The notes under the pieces were generated by a model. The model made no database searches and was not told the origin of the DNA. It was given only the letters and a program-made list of their open reading frames with translations. Made by a program: the position numbers and the translations under genes. 64,000 nucleotides of DNA from Anaerocolumna chitinilytica. GTDB lineage: Bacteria; Bacillota; Clostridia; Lachnospirales; Lachnospiraceae. Of the stretch, positions 37,684-46,767 are shown one piece after another. The stretch spans positions 748,001-812,000 of the forward strand of contig NZ_AP023368.1 in the NCBI RefSeq assembly GCF_014218355.1, written 5' to 3'. Within the stretch, counting starts at the first letter, position 1. Each line of letters opens with the position of its first letter.

Positions 37684-38739
37684 ATGTCTATTTGCTGCAG
37701 AATAAAAAAGAAGATGGGAAAGTTCAACCTGAATATTGATTTTCAAGCTGAAAATGAAACCGTAGCACTTATGGGAGCTTCCGGCTGTGGAAAAAGTATG
37801 ACCCTGCGCTGCATCGCGGGAATTGAGAAACCGGATAGCGGACGGATCATCCTAAACGGCCAGACGGTGTATGATTCTGAAAGGGGCATCGACCTGGCTC
37901 CGCAGAAACGCAGGGCAGGGTATCTTTTTCAGGATTTTGCACTGATACCCAATATGACTGTTAAGAAGAATATTATGGTCGTAATGCCAAAGGAAAAAAA
38001 GGAGATGGTCGACGGTGTGATAGAGAGGTTTCATCTGGCTGGACTGGAGCATCTCTATCCCGCTCAGCTGTCAGGCGGACAAAAGCAAAGATGTGCCCTT
38101 GCCAGAATCATCGTGTCTGAACCGCAGATAATTATGCTTGATGAACCCTTTTCAGCGTTAGACAGCTATCTAAGATGGCAGCTGGAGCGTGAAATTATGT
38201 CGGTTATTCGTGAATTTGGGAAGACGGTGCTGTTTGTATCCCATGACAGAGATGAAGTATATCGCATCAGTGACAAGGTAGTGGTAATTGAACATGGGAG
38301 TAATGAGCCTGTCTGTACAAAACAAATGCTTTACCAGAATCCGCAGACTTATGTGGATGCGCTGTTGACGGGGTGTAAAAATATTTTCCCGATTATACAT
38401 GAGAAATCAGCGGTCTTTGTTCCTGACCTGGGATTAAAATTTAAGTTCCGGGAGAAATTTGAAGATTCTTGTTTTCTTGGTATAAGGGCAAATCAAATCC
38501 TTCCGGAATTTATGGTTGAGGATAAGAATAGTGCTGTTTTTGCACGCTATACAGTTGAACAGATTACAGAAGCTGTATTCAGTATGATATTAATGGTCTC
38601 GTTGGAAGATGGGCACGGATTGGTTCGTTGGGAGATGCCCAAGGAAATCTATCGCAAGCTCTCTCTTTATCCTCCTGTACTTGCTATACCAAAGAGAGAA
38701 ATTCTATACCTGAAATCAGACAGAAAGATCTTGGCGTAA
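37684..38739 (+). CDS. modC: Molybdate ABC transporter ATP-binding protein
   Basis: A 351-residue ATPase with Walker A GASGCGKSMTLR, Q-loop YLFQDFAL, signature LSGGQKQRCALAR, Walker B IIMLDEPFSALD and the switch His in VLFVSHDRDEV. The C-terminal 110 residues (after ILYQNPQTYVDAL-like sequence) look like a diverged TOBE-type molybdate-sensing domain (ACFLGIRANQI-like segment at about 260). Together with ModA and ModB it imports molybdate, needed for the FeMo-cofactor made by the adjacent nif operon. A terminator follows. Confidence 0.94.
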   Translation: MSICCRIKKKMGKFNLNIDFQAENETVALMGASGCGKSMTLRCIAGIEKPDSGRIILNGQTVYDSERGIDLAPQKRRAGYLFQDFALIPNMTVKKNIMVVMPKEKKEMVDGVIERFHLAGLEHLYPAQLSGGQKQRCALARIIVSEPQIIMLDEPFSALDSYLRWQLEREIMSVIREFGKTVLFVSHDRDEVYRISDKVVVIEHGSNEPVCTKQMLYQNPQTYVDALLTGCKNIFPIIHEKSAVFVPDLGLKFKFREKFEDSCFLGIRANQILPEFMVEDKNSAVFARYTVEQITEAVFSMILMVSLEDGHGLVRWEMPKEIYRKLSLYPPVLAIPKREILYLKSDRKILA

Positions 38740-38806
38740 AGTATTTAATCTTTTTGGAGGAATGGGATATAGAAGTTATAAAACTGAATAAATAGGAGCA
38801 TTATTT

Positions 38807-38839
38807 AAAGAACCAGGTTAATCCTTTGGTTCTTTTATT
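38807..38839 (+). terminator. Rho-independent terminator after modC
   Basis: A stem AAAGAACCA/TGGTTCTTT (38807-38815 with 38827-38835) is followed by TTATTTTG. It closes the mod operon. Confidence 0.85.
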
Positions 38840-39015
38840 TTGAAAATAAAGATGTTGATTTGGTTAATGGAATAAAATACAGGGAAAACCAGAAAACTTG
38901 TAAAATAAGGCTCGAAAACATCCAAGCTATATGATATAATAACAGTAACTATCTGGTGTTTTTATAAGCAGCTTTTGCACCAGAATCAGTTTTGATAGTG
39001 AAAGCGAGGAACAAG

Positions 39016-39435
39016 ATGTTAGATAATAAAAAAATAAAATTAATGACAAAGCTGGCTGCTTTTGAAGATGGAAAGGGCAAGGAAGATATTAAGATCAGCA
39101 AGTACTATAAGACTGATTATGTCAGATACCAGGTAATTAAGACTGCGGTAAGCATTACCCTGGGTTATTTACTGGTGCTGCTTTTATTCGGCATGTACCA
39201 TGCGGAATATATCATCAGCAAGATAGTAACCTTGAACTTTGTACGGATTGGCCAATATCTGCTTGGCTTTTATATTATCTTAATGGCTATCTATATTACA
39301 GGGGCATTCATAGGGTATTCCATAAAATACGATCATTCCAAAAAGAATCTGTCAAGATACTATAAACTTCTTAAAAGACTGAACAGAGTTTATCAGGAAA
39401 ACGATGGGGATGAAAAAGGGGAGGCATTGAAATAA
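39016..39435 (+). CDS. Small membrane protein of unknown function upstream of cdaA
   Basis: A 139-residue protein with a charged N-terminus (KYYKTDYVRYQVIK) and two clear membrane segments (about 43-62 and 74-100), followed by a basic C-terminal helix (NLSRYYKLLKRLNRVYQ). I do not recognise the family. The ATG at 39016 follows GCGAGGA by 5 nt. A TATAAT at 38935-38940 is a likely -10 box. It ends 2 bp before the next membrane protein gene and heads the cdaA operon, so it may take part in cell-envelope or c-di-AMP-related functions. Confidence 0.8.
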   Translation: MLDNKKIKLMTKLAAFEDGKGKEDIKISKYYKTDYVRYQVIKTAVSITLGYLLVLLLFGMYHAEYIISKIVTLNFVRIGQYLLGFYIILMAIYITGAFIGYSIKYDHSKKNLSRYYKLLKRLNRVYQENDGDEKGEALK

Positions 39436-39437
39436 AA

Positions 39438-40439
39438 ATGATGACTTTGTTAGTACTTCGAACCAGGCTGCAGAGCCTATACCAAAAGCATGAGATATAT
39501 CTTAAACCTATATTTAAGTTTATTATAGCACTTATTGTATTTGAAACCATTAATATGAACTTGGGTTACGATTCCCGCTTAAAGCAAATGCCTATTGTTC
39601 TTGCTCTTTCACTGCTAAGTGCATTTACACCATCCGCTGTTTTGCTGCTGCTTTCAGCTTTGGTAACCTTTTTGCATATTTACTCGGTATCAGTCATATT
39701 ATCCGCTATTATTTTAATACTATTTATTATAATGTATTGTTTATTTCTTAGGTTCACACCCAGACTTGGCTTAGTGGTTCTTGCGGTTCCTATTTTGTTT
39801 TATTTAAAGATACCTTATACCATTCCTTTATTACTGGGAGTGTTTTCAACACCGGTTGCTATTATACCTACCTGTCTCGGAGTAATGGTATACTATCTTG
39901 TGTATATTATAGAGCAGGCAGCAGCGATACAGGTGAACTTAAACCTGGAAGATACTATGACGATATATACCTATGTGGTGAATGGAATTAAAGACAATAG
40001 CCAGCTGTTAACTGCCATGATAGTATTTTCAATCACTATCTTAATTACCTGGCTGGTATGGAAGATGAAGTTTGACTACGCCCATGAAATTGCTGTTGCG
40101 GCTGGATGCTTTACTACAGTATTCGGGTTTTTAATAGCAAGTCTGAAATTTGATACATCAGAAAAGATTGGTACGATGATAATCGGAACTATCATTTCAG
40201 GTCTTGTGGTCGTTGTAATACAATTCTTTTATCTGTCATTAGATTATTCTGCAGCAGAACATGTACAGTTTGAAGATGATGATTATTACTATTATGTAAA
40301 AGCAGTACCTAAGATCAATGTTACGACTCCTCAAGTAAATGTTAAGAGGTTTAATACACAAAAGACACAGATTCCCGGTGAACAATTTCCGGATGATTCC
40401 TTCCCTGATGAGGAAGACTATGAGGATGAAGATAATTAA
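39438..40439 (+). CDS. Polytopic membrane protein of unknown function
   Basis: A 333-residue protein with about eight membrane segments over residues 25-275 and a soluble acidic tail (PGEQFPDDSFPDEEDYEDEDN). The tail begins after a Tyr-rich DDDYYYYVKAVPKINV segment. It does not match a transporter family I can name. Its gene lies 2 bp after the small membrane protein and 36 bp before cdaA, which suggests that the two membrane proteins work together and are coexpressed with the c-di-AMP cyclase. Confidence 0.82.
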   Translation: MMTLLVLRTRLQSLYQKHEIYLKPIFKFIIALIVFETINMNLGYDSRLKQMPIVLALSLLSAFTPSAVLLLLSALVTFLHIYSVSVILSAIILILFIIMYCLFLRFTPRLGLVVLAVPILFYLKIPYTIPLLLGVFSTPVAIIPTCLGVMVYYLVYIIEQAAAIQVNLNLEDTMTIYTYVVNGIKDNSQLLTAMIVFSITILITWLVWKMKFDYAHEIAVAAGCFTTVFGFLIASLKFDTSEKIGTMIIGTIISGLVVVVIQFFYLSLDYSAAEHVQFEDDDYYYYVKAVPKINVTTPQVNVKRFNTQKTQIPGEQFPDDSFPDEEDYEDEDN

Positions 40440-40475
40440 AAGTACGCTAAATTACAGTAAAGCGGGTGAGCTTTT

Positions 40476-41354
40476 ATGGAGACAATCATAAGGTTTTTTA
40501 AAGACTATATAAGCTGGAATTCACTTCCTAAGATCAGGCTTACAGACTTCATTGAAATTCTGATTCTGACTTTTGTTATCTACAACGTGATTGTATGGGT
40601 AAAACAGACAAGAGCCTGGATACTGGTCAAGGGACTTATTGTGTTGCTCATTCTCTGGCTTTTTGCCTCCATTTTGAATTTAAGCGTAATACTCTGGATA
40701 TTCTATAAATGTCTTAATGTAGGGATTATCGCAGTCATTATAGTATTTCAGCCAGAATTCAGAAAAGCTTTGGAACAGCTGGGGCAAAATCATCTTGTTA
40801 CACCTTTGTTTAATTTTAATGACTCCAAAGATAAAGGAGACCGATTTTCAGAAAAGACGGTCGCAGATATTGTAAAAGCCACTTTTGAGCTTGCCAAGGC
40901 AAAAACAGGGGCACTGATTGTGATAGAAAAAGAACTTTCTTTAATGGAATTTGAAAAGACGGGAATTGCTATAGATTCACTGGTAAGCAGTCAGCTGCTG
41001 ATTAATATTTTTGAGCATAATACTCCTCTTCATGATGGAGCGGTTATCATTAAAGGAAATAGAGTCGCAGCGGCAACCTGCTATCTGCCTTTGTCAGATA
41101 ACATGCACCTAAGCAAGGAACTTGGTACAAGACACAGAGCAGGTATCGGAGTCAGTGAGATTACGGATTGTCTTACTGTTATCGTATCAGAAGAAACCGG
41201 AAAGGTATCTCTTGCTATGGGCGGCAGCCTGATACGTAATGTAGACGGGGATTATTTAAAGAATAAGATTCTCAGTCTTCAGAGTAAGGCACCTGATAAC
41301 AAGAAAATTAAATTATGGAAGGGGAGGTCTAAGAATGAGAGAGAAACTGACTAG
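40476..41354 (+). CDS. cdaA: Membrane diadenylate cyclase CdaA
   Basis: A 292-residue enzyme that makes cyclic di-AMP from two ATP. Three N-terminal membrane segments (about 18-90) are followed by the cyclase domain with the DGA motif in PLHDGAVIIKGN (Asp186) and the RHR motif in GTRHRAGIG (about 219). c-di-AMP governs potassium and osmolyte balance and cell-wall homeostasis in Firmicutes. The gene overlaps cdaR by 20 bp, the usual pairing. Confidence 0.96.
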   Translation: METIIRFFKDYISWNSLPKIRLTDFIEILILTFVIYNVIVWVKQTRAWILVKGLIVLLILWLFASILNLSVILWIFYKCLNVGIIAVIIVFQPEFRKALEQLGQNHLVTPLFNFNDSKDKGDRFSEKTVADIVKATFELAKAKTGALIVIEKELSLMEFEKTGIAIDSLVSSQLLINIFEHNTPLHDGAVIIKGNRVAAATCYLPLSDNMHLSKELGTRHRAGIGVSEITDCLTVIVSEETGKVSLAMGGSLIRNVDGDYLKNKILSLQSKAPDNKKIKLWKGRSKNERETD

Positions 41355-42555
41355 AAATCTTGGACTTAAGATACTGTCCCTGTTTATGGCTATTTTTATC
41401 TGGTTGATAATCTTGAATATAGCCAATCCTGTAATTCAGAAATCCTATTATCATATACAGGTAACTAAAATAAATGAAAACGTCATCGCTCAGAAAGATA
41501 AAGTCTATGAGGTAGTATCCGGTGATACGGTAGATGTTACTATAAAGGCGAAACGTTCTGTAATAGAAGCATTAAAAACCACGGACATCAAAGCAGTAGC
41601 AGACCTATCGGAACTGTCCCTTGTAAATGCTGTTCAAATTAATGTAAGCGTACCCGGACATGAAAGAGACATTATGGAGATTACGCAGGATACTTCCACT
41701 ATGAAGGTCAGCCTGGAAAATCAAAAAACGGAGCAGTTTCGCATTAATGTTGTAACTCAGGGGGAGGTAGCGTCCGGTTATTATATCAAGGATAAAACTA
41801 CAAGTCCTAATATCATACAGGTCAGCGGTGCGGAAACGGTTATAAACCGCATCAAGGAAGTTGATGTGGAAGTTGCGGTAACGAACCAGCGTCAATCCTT
41901 TGTAACCAGTGCGGTTCCAAAAGTATATGATAAAAATGGAAGCCTGATGGATTCCGATAAGCTGACATTTAATTACGATACAGTGGATGTGACGGTTAAT
42001 TTATTGCAGACTAAGACCGTGAATCTTTTCATAGAAGTTACCGGAACACCCTATTCCGGTTATAAATATGTAGATTTTGAATATGAACCCAAACAGGTAG
42101 TTATTGCAGGAGAAAAGGACGAACTTGACAAGGTTCAATATATTATGGGTGAATATAATATTGACAACCAAAAAGAGGATATCGAAGATCAGGTTAACAT
42201 AGCGGACTTTATAAAAAATGATGTTATATTAATTGATGATAATCAAACAGCGGTTATTAATGTAAAGATAGAAAAACTCGATACAAAAGATTTAAGTTAT
42301 GATGCCAGTGATATCGAGTTTAGGAATGTTCCCAAGGGTGCAATGGCTACTTTGAATTCCAATATTTTTAATGTAGTATTGTATGGAAGTACTGAAGTAT
42401 TAAACAGTGTGAATAAATATAATTTAAGACCCTATATTGATTTAAAGAAAGCAAAGGTTGGTACGAATACTATGTCTATAGAGTTTAATTCACCGAATGG
42501 CGTCACACTGGTTAACCCCAGTGTGGTGGTAACCCTGAAACATACCGGAGGTTAA
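41335..42555 (+). CDS. cdaR: CdaA regulator, YbbR-domain protein
   Basis: A 406-residue protein with one N-terminal membrane anchor (LGLKILSLFMAIFIWLIILNI) and about four extracellular YbbR repeats; segments such as FIEVTGTPYSGYKYVDFEYEPKQVVIAG show the repeat pattern. In other Firmicutes it binds CdaA and tunes c-di-AMP synthesis. The GGGGAGG site lies inside the cdaA end, and the genes overlap by 20 bp. The usual third partner GlmM is not in this operon; an HPr gene follows instead. Confidence 0.93.
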   Translation: MREKLTRNLGLKILSLFMAIFIWLIILNIANPVIQKSYYHIQVTKINENVIAQKDKVYEVVSGDTVDVTIKAKRSVIEALKTTDIKAVADLSELSLVNAVQINVSVPGHERDIMEITQDTSTMKVSLENQKTEQFRINVVTQGEVASGYYIKDKTTSPNIIQVSGAETVINRIKEVDVEVAVTNQRQSFVTSAVPKVYDKNGSLMDSDKLTFNYDTVDVTVNLLQTKTVNLFIEVTGTPYSGYKYVDFEYEPKQVVIAGEKDELDKVQYIMGEYNIDNQKEDIEDQVNIADFIKNDVILIDDNQTAVINVKIEKLDTKDLSYDASDIEFRNVPKGAMATLNSNIFNVVLYGSTEVLNSVNKYNLRPYIDLKKAKVGTNTMSIEFNSPNGVTLVNPSVVVTLKHTGG

Positions 42556-42626
42556 CATAAGTATTCCTACATAAAGGAACAGATAAAATATTCACTAAAA
42601 GTGGATATTCGGAAAAGAGGTTGAAA

Positions 42627-42896
42627 ATGGTAAGCAGCAAGATAGTAGTTAAAAATCCAAATGGATTACATCTGAGACCGGCGGGATTATTTTGTAAGAT
42701 CGCAATAGAATTCCGTTCTAAGATTACGATTGCCATAGAAAATACAAGGGTTAACGGAAAGAGTGTACTTAGTGTGTTAGGTGCCTGTATAAAAACAGGG
42801 GATGAAATTGAAATCATTTGTGAAGGTGAAGACGAAGAGAAAGCACTTGCTGTCATAATCAAAGCCGTGGAAGGCGGCCTTGGAGATGAAATCTGA
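42627..42896 (+). CDS. HPr-family phosphocarrier protein
   Basis: An 89-residue HPr-like protein with the phosphorylatable His in NPNGLHLRPAGLFC (about residue 14) and the regulatory Ser region NGKSVLSVLGACIKTGDEIEI (Ser near 45). It could serve in PTS sugar transport or in carbon catabolite control like Crh, though Crh lacks the His kept here. The ATG at 42627 is 6 nt after AAAAGAGG. It lies 71 bp after cdaR, so it may be cotranscribed, an uncommon neighbour for cdaAR. Confidence 0.92.
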   Translation: MVSSKIVVKNPNGLHLRPAGLFCKIAIEFRSKITIAIENTRVNGKSVLSVLGACIKTGDEIEIICEGEDEEKALAVIIKAVEGGLGDEI

Positions 42897-42943
42897 CCTA
42901 ATATCGCCTGCATAAATATTCGGCGGAATGTTTTAAATTAAAC

Positions 42944-42972
42944 TTGTAATCCTTTGGAAGGTTTGCTATAAT
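42944..42972 (+). promoter_or_regulatory. Promoter of leuA
   Basis: TTGTAA (42944-42949), 17 bp, TATAAT (42967-42972) with an extended -10 TGC. The resulting leader is about 210 nt and holds only a tiny MIGMGLE frame at 43009; I see no T-box or terminator in it. Confidence 0.7.
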
Positions 42973-43189
42973 GTAAAACAAAATTATAGGCAAATAACGA
43001 GAAAAGGAATGATAGGGATGGGACTAGAGTAGACAACACCAAATTATTTATCATAAAAAAATACAGTGTGATTTACCGACTCCGTAGCATGGTATAAAGT
43101 TTAAAACTATTCAGAAAGCATTGTGACAAGATTGGTTGCAGTGGAGTAGCTATTATGACAATAACATGTGAATATTAGGAGGACGGATT

Positions 43190-44860
43190 ATGTTAAATTA
43201 TAAGCGATATAAAAGTGCACCTGTTGTGGAATTTAAGGATAGAACCTGGCCGGGAAAGCAGATTTTGAAGGCACCTGCCTGGTGCAGTGTGGATTTAAGA
43301 GATGGCAATCAGGCCTTGATTGAGCCTATGGTAGTTGAAGAGAAGATTGAATTCTTTCAGCTGCTGATAAAATTAGGCTTTAAGGAAATTGAAGTTGGAT
43401 TTCCTTCTGCCTCTCAGATTGAATTTGATTTCCTGAGACAGTTAGTAGACCGTAAGCTGATACCGGATGATGTTGTGGTTCAGGTACTTGTACAATGCAG
43501 GGAACACTTAATCGCGCGCACATTTGAAGCGTTACAAGGTGTTAAGCAGGCAATCGTCCATATCTACAATTCTACCTCCACGCTGCAAAGAGATGTGGTC
43601 TTTGGCATGGAGAAAGAGGCTATCAAAGAAATCGCTGTTACCGGTGCCAAGCTGGTGAAGGAATATACCTTGAATTTTCCGGGAAAAATAGTACTGGAAT
43701 ATTCTCCTGAGAGCTTTACTGGAACAGAACTTGATTTTGCACTGGATATTTGTACAGCAGTACAGGATGTCTGGGAACCGACCCCGGATAATAAGATTAT
43801 TTTTAATCTGCCAAGTACTGTTGAGATGACTACTCCTAATGTTTATGCAGACCAGATTGAGTGGATGCATACCCATTTTAAAAACAGAGATTCTATCATT
43901 TTAAGCATACATCCCCATAATGACCGAGGCTGCGGCGTAGCTGCCAGTGAACTGGCTTTGCTTGCGGGAGCTGAACGTGTGGAGGGAACTTTATTTGGCA
44001 ATGGTGAGAGAACAGGAAATGTTGACATTCTTACCATAGCTTATAACATGTTTTCTCAGGGAATAGACCCTGAGTTAGAGCTTGAAGATATCAATGAAAT
44101 TATAGAAGTATATGAACGGCTTTGTAAGATACCTGTTCATGTACGACATCCATATGGCGGAAAGCTGGTATTTACTGCATTTTCCGGTTCTCATCAGGAT
44201 GCCATTAATAAGGGTGTAAGAGCCATGATGGAAAGAAAGAAGGAGATTTGGGAGGTTCCATATCTGCCCATAGATCCTGCCGATATCGGAAGAAAATACG
44301 AACCTATCGTACGTATTAACAGTCAATCCGGTAAAGGTGGCGTAGCCTTTATTATGGAAAGCTATTTTGGATTTAAGCTGCCGAAGGGTATGCATAAGGA
44401 ATTTGCCGATATCATCCAGAAGATATCCGAAAAACAGGGTGAAGTCGCTCCTGAACAGATCATGAAGGTATTTAAGGAAAATTATTTAGAGCAGAAGGAA
44501 CCTTTGCATTTTAGAAGAAGCCGTTTTGAAGATTTGAATGATACGGATAATACCTTTGATACGATAGCAAAAGTTGTTTATACGGATCAGGGAAATGAAA
44601 AATCCTTTGAAGCAACCGGTAACGGACCAATTGATGCTGTTCTTAGAGGACTTGAAAGAGAACTTGGTATTAATATTAAGATTCTTGACTATAGTGAGCA
44701 TGCTCTTGGTGAAGGTTCCGGTGCACAAGCTGCGGCATATATACATTTACTGGATAAAGATACGGCTAATACCATATTCGGTGTTGGTATCAGCTCTAAT
44801 ATTACGAGAGCCTCTATCAGGGCAATCTTCAGCGGCTTGAACAGGTTAAAGAAATCATAA
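43190..44860 (+). CDS. leuA: 2-isopropylmalate synthase
   Basis: A 556-residue enzyme for the first committed step of leucine synthesis (acetyl-CoA plus 2-oxoisovalerate). It is the long type 2 LeuA: WCSVDLRDGNQALIEPM at the N-terminus, metal-binding SIHPHNDRGCGVAASEL, GNGERTGNVDI, and a C-terminal regulatory domain (about 420-556) where leucine feedback is expected. The YKRYKSAPVVEFKDRTWPGKQI opening is typical. A TTAGGAGG site precedes the ATG. It has its own promoter and terminator and is related to, but clearly distinct from, the split NifV proteins. Confidence 0.96.
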   Translation: MLNYKRYKSAPVVEFKDRTWPGKQILKAPAWCSVDLRDGNQALIEPMVVEEKIEFFQLLIKLGFKEIEVGFPSASQIEFDFLRQLVDRKLIPDDVVVQVLVQCREHLIARTFEALQGVKQAIVHIYNSTSTLQRDVVFGMEKEAIKEIAVTGAKLVKEYTLNFPGKIVLEYSPESFTGTELDFALDICTAVQDVWEPTPDNKIIFNLPSTVEMTTPNVYADQIEWMHTHFKNRDSIILSIHPHNDRGCGVAASELALLAGAERVEGTLFGNGERTGNVDILTIAYNMFSQGIDPELELEDINEIIEVYERLCKIPVHVRHPYGGKLVFTAFSGSHQDAINKGVRAMMERKKEIWEVPYLPIDPADIGRKYEPIVRINSQSGKGGVAFIMESYFGFKLPKGMHKEFADIIQKISEKQGEVAPEQIMKVFKENYLEQKEPLHFRRSRFEDLNDTDNTFDTIAKVVYTDQGNEKSFEATGNGPIDAVLRGLERELGINIKILDYSEHALGEGSGAQAAAYIHLLDKDTANTIFGVGISSNITRASIRAIFSGLNRLKKS

Positions 44861-44915
44861 GAAAGTTTAAGTGAATTTTAATACTATAATAGAAAAAGAT
44901 ATGTTAGGTTTAAAT

Positions 44916-44959
44916 AGAGGATACAGCACAATCAGAAATTCTGCTTGTATGTGTCCTCT
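44916..44959 (+). terminator. Terminator-like hairpin after leuA
   Basis: AGAGGATAC (44916-44924) pairs with GTGTCCTCT (44951-44959) with one G-U pair, and then GTTCTTG. The T-run is weak. The remaining gap to 45120 is AT-rich without a gene. Confidence 0.5.
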
Positions 44960-45120
44960 GTTCTTGCATTAATAAACATTAATAAAGAAGATGCTTTAGC
45001 TTTAAAATACCGTGTTTTACTGTTTGTAAAGTTGAAAGAACTAAAAATTAATATAAATTAATCATAGAAAGGATGCCGCTGATAATAATAAAATGCTTAT
45101 CCGCGGTGAGTGGTGCAAAA

Positions 45121-45519
45121 GTGAAAAAGGTAATTACTTATGGAACGTATGATTTATTGCATGTTGGACACATCAATCTGTTAAGAAGAGCAAAGGAGCA
45201 AGGGGACTATCTGGTGGTTGTTTTGTCTTCAGATGAATTTAATACCATTAAGCATAAGACTGCTTATCATTGCTATGAAGACAGAAAAACAATATTGGAA
45301 GCAATACGTTACGTTGATGAGGTTATTCCTGAATATACCTGGGAACAAAAGATTAAGGATGTAGTGGACAACCAGATAGATGTTTTTGTTATGGGTGATG
45401 ACTGGGAAGGCCAGTTTGATTTTCTAAAAGATTACTGCGAAGTAGTATATCTTCCAAGAACTGAAGGAATCTCCACTACTAAGATTAAGAATGACCTGAA
45501 TTTAGGGGTAAAAAAATAA
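45121..45519 (+). CDS. tagD: Glycerol-3-phosphate cytidylyltransferase
   Basis: A 132-residue nucleotidyltransferase that makes CDP-glycerol from CTP and glycerol-3-phosphate. Motifs: KKVITYGTYDLLHVGHINLL (with the HxGH signature), EDRKTILEAIRYVDEV, FVMGDDWEGQFD and RTEGISTTKIK. The GTG at 45121 gives the canonical VKKVITYGT start and the usual length of about 130; an upstream in-frame ATG at 45073 would add 16 unlikely residues. It heads the glycerol-phosphate polymer locus and feeds the two CDP-glycerol transferases downstream. Confidence 0.93.
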   Translation: MKKVITYGTYDLLHVGHINLLRRAKEQGDYLVVVLSSDEFNTIKHKTAYHCYEDRKTILEAIRYVDEVIPEYTWEQKIKDVVDNQIDVFVMGDDWEGQFDFLKDYCEVVYLPRTEGISTTKIKNDLNLGVKK

Positions 45520-45537
45520 AATAACGGAGTTGCACAT

Positions 45538-46758
45538 ATGCCCCAATTAAAAAAATCATTGCGTAAATGGAAAAAAAAGATAAAAAAAGTCGGTAAAAAG
45601 ATTGTCATGCTTTTATACCGGATAGAGACAAGGATTGTTCCTATTAATAAGCGGGTAATCGTATTTGAAAGTAACATGGGAAGGAATTATACCGGTAATC
45701 CCAAAGCGATTTATGAAGAAATGGTAGCACAGGGATTGGATAAAAAGTACCGTTGTTATTTTATGTTCGATAATGTGGCAACCTCCATACCGGGCAGCGC
45801 GATAAAGATAAGAAGAACCAGAATACGTTATTTCTTTCTGTTGGGTATTGCAGGTATCTGGGTAAGCGACTCCAGAATGCCAAACTATATTAAGAAACGT
45901 AAAGGTGTACACTATATTCAGACCTGGCATGGCACACCTCTTAAAAAGCTGGCGCTGGATATGGATTCTGTCAACATGGCAGGAGAAACAAATATTGAGA
46001 AATACAAAAGAAGCTTCTTTTTGAATACAAGAACCTGGGATTACCTGATTTCTCAAAACAATTATTCCAGCGAAATCTTTAAAAGGGCTTTTGCCTTTGA
46101 TAAAACAATGCTTGAGATTGGTTATCCCAGAAATGATATACTGTTTAAAGGGAATACACCAGAATATATTCATAAGCTGAAAAAAGAAATGGGACTTCCT
46201 CTTGATAAGAAGATACTTCTATATGCTCCTACCTGGAGAGATAACGAGTATTATGACAAAGGGGCTTATAAATTTAATCAAGCTATGGATTTTTCACTTC
46301 TGAAAGAGCAGTTTGGCGATGACTTTATCTGTATAGTGAAATATCATTACTTGGTGAAAGACAACATTGACTGGTCTACATACGGCGGCTTTGTTTATGA
46401 ATTCAATATGTGTGAGGATATCTCTGCCCTTTATCTTGTGGCAGATATGCTGATTACGGATTACTCCTCCGTTATGTTTGACTATTCCCTGTTAAAGAGG
46501 CCTATGTTTTTCTTTACCTATGATTTAGAGGATTACAGGGATAATCTGAGAGGCTTTTATTTCGATTTTATCGAGGAAGCCCCAGGACCTATAGTAAGTA
46601 CCACCAGAGAGCTGGTGGATTCAATAAAGACCTATAGCGAAAAAGAATATGAAGAAAAGTATAAGGCATTTTACCAGAAATACAACCATGCTGATGATGG
46701 AAAAGCTTCTGCTAAGGTAGTAGAAGTAATTGAAAAAATAACAGCAGGAGAAAGGTAA
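45538..46758 (+). CDS. CDP-glycerol glycerophosphotransferase (TagB/TagF type)
   Basis: A 406-residue transferase that adds glycerol-phosphate units to a polymer or lipid-linked acceptor. A very basic, amphipathic N-terminus (LKKSLRKWKKKIKKVGKK) probably binds the membrane face. The catalytic core has YIQTWHGTPLKKLALD, LYAPTWRDNEY, IVKYHYLVK and DMLITDYSSVMFDYSLLKRP with the conserved His residues. It lacks the long N-terminal region of TagF and resembles the primase-like or short polymerase members. It lies 18 bp after tagD. Confidence 0.92.
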   Translation: MPQLKKSLRKWKKKIKKVGKKIVMLLYRIETRIVPINKRVIVFESNMGRNYTGNPKAIYEEMVAQGLDKKYRCYFMFDNVATSIPGSAIKIRRTRIRYFFLLGIAGIWVSDSRMPNYIKKRKGVHYIQTWHGTPLKKLALDMDSVNMAGETNIEKYKRSFFLNTRTWDYLISQNNYSSEIFKRAFAFDKTMLEIGYPRNDILFKGNTPEYIHKLKKEMGLPLDKKILLYAPTWRDNEYYDKGAYKFNQAMDFSLLKEQFGDDFICIVKYHYLVKDNIDWSTYGGFVYEFNMCEDISALYLVADMLITDYSSVMFDYSLLKRPMFFFTYDLEDYRDNLRGFYFDFIEEAPGPIVSTTRELVDSIKTYSEKEYEEKYKAFYQKYNHADDGKASAKVVEVIEKITAGER

Positions 46759-46767
46759 CAGCTTCTT

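Noticed and set aside
43009..43032. MIGMGLE mini-frame in the leuA leader
   Set aside because: Only one Leu codon, a ribosome binding site touching the start codon, and no terminator or competing hairpins, so leucine attenuation is not supported.
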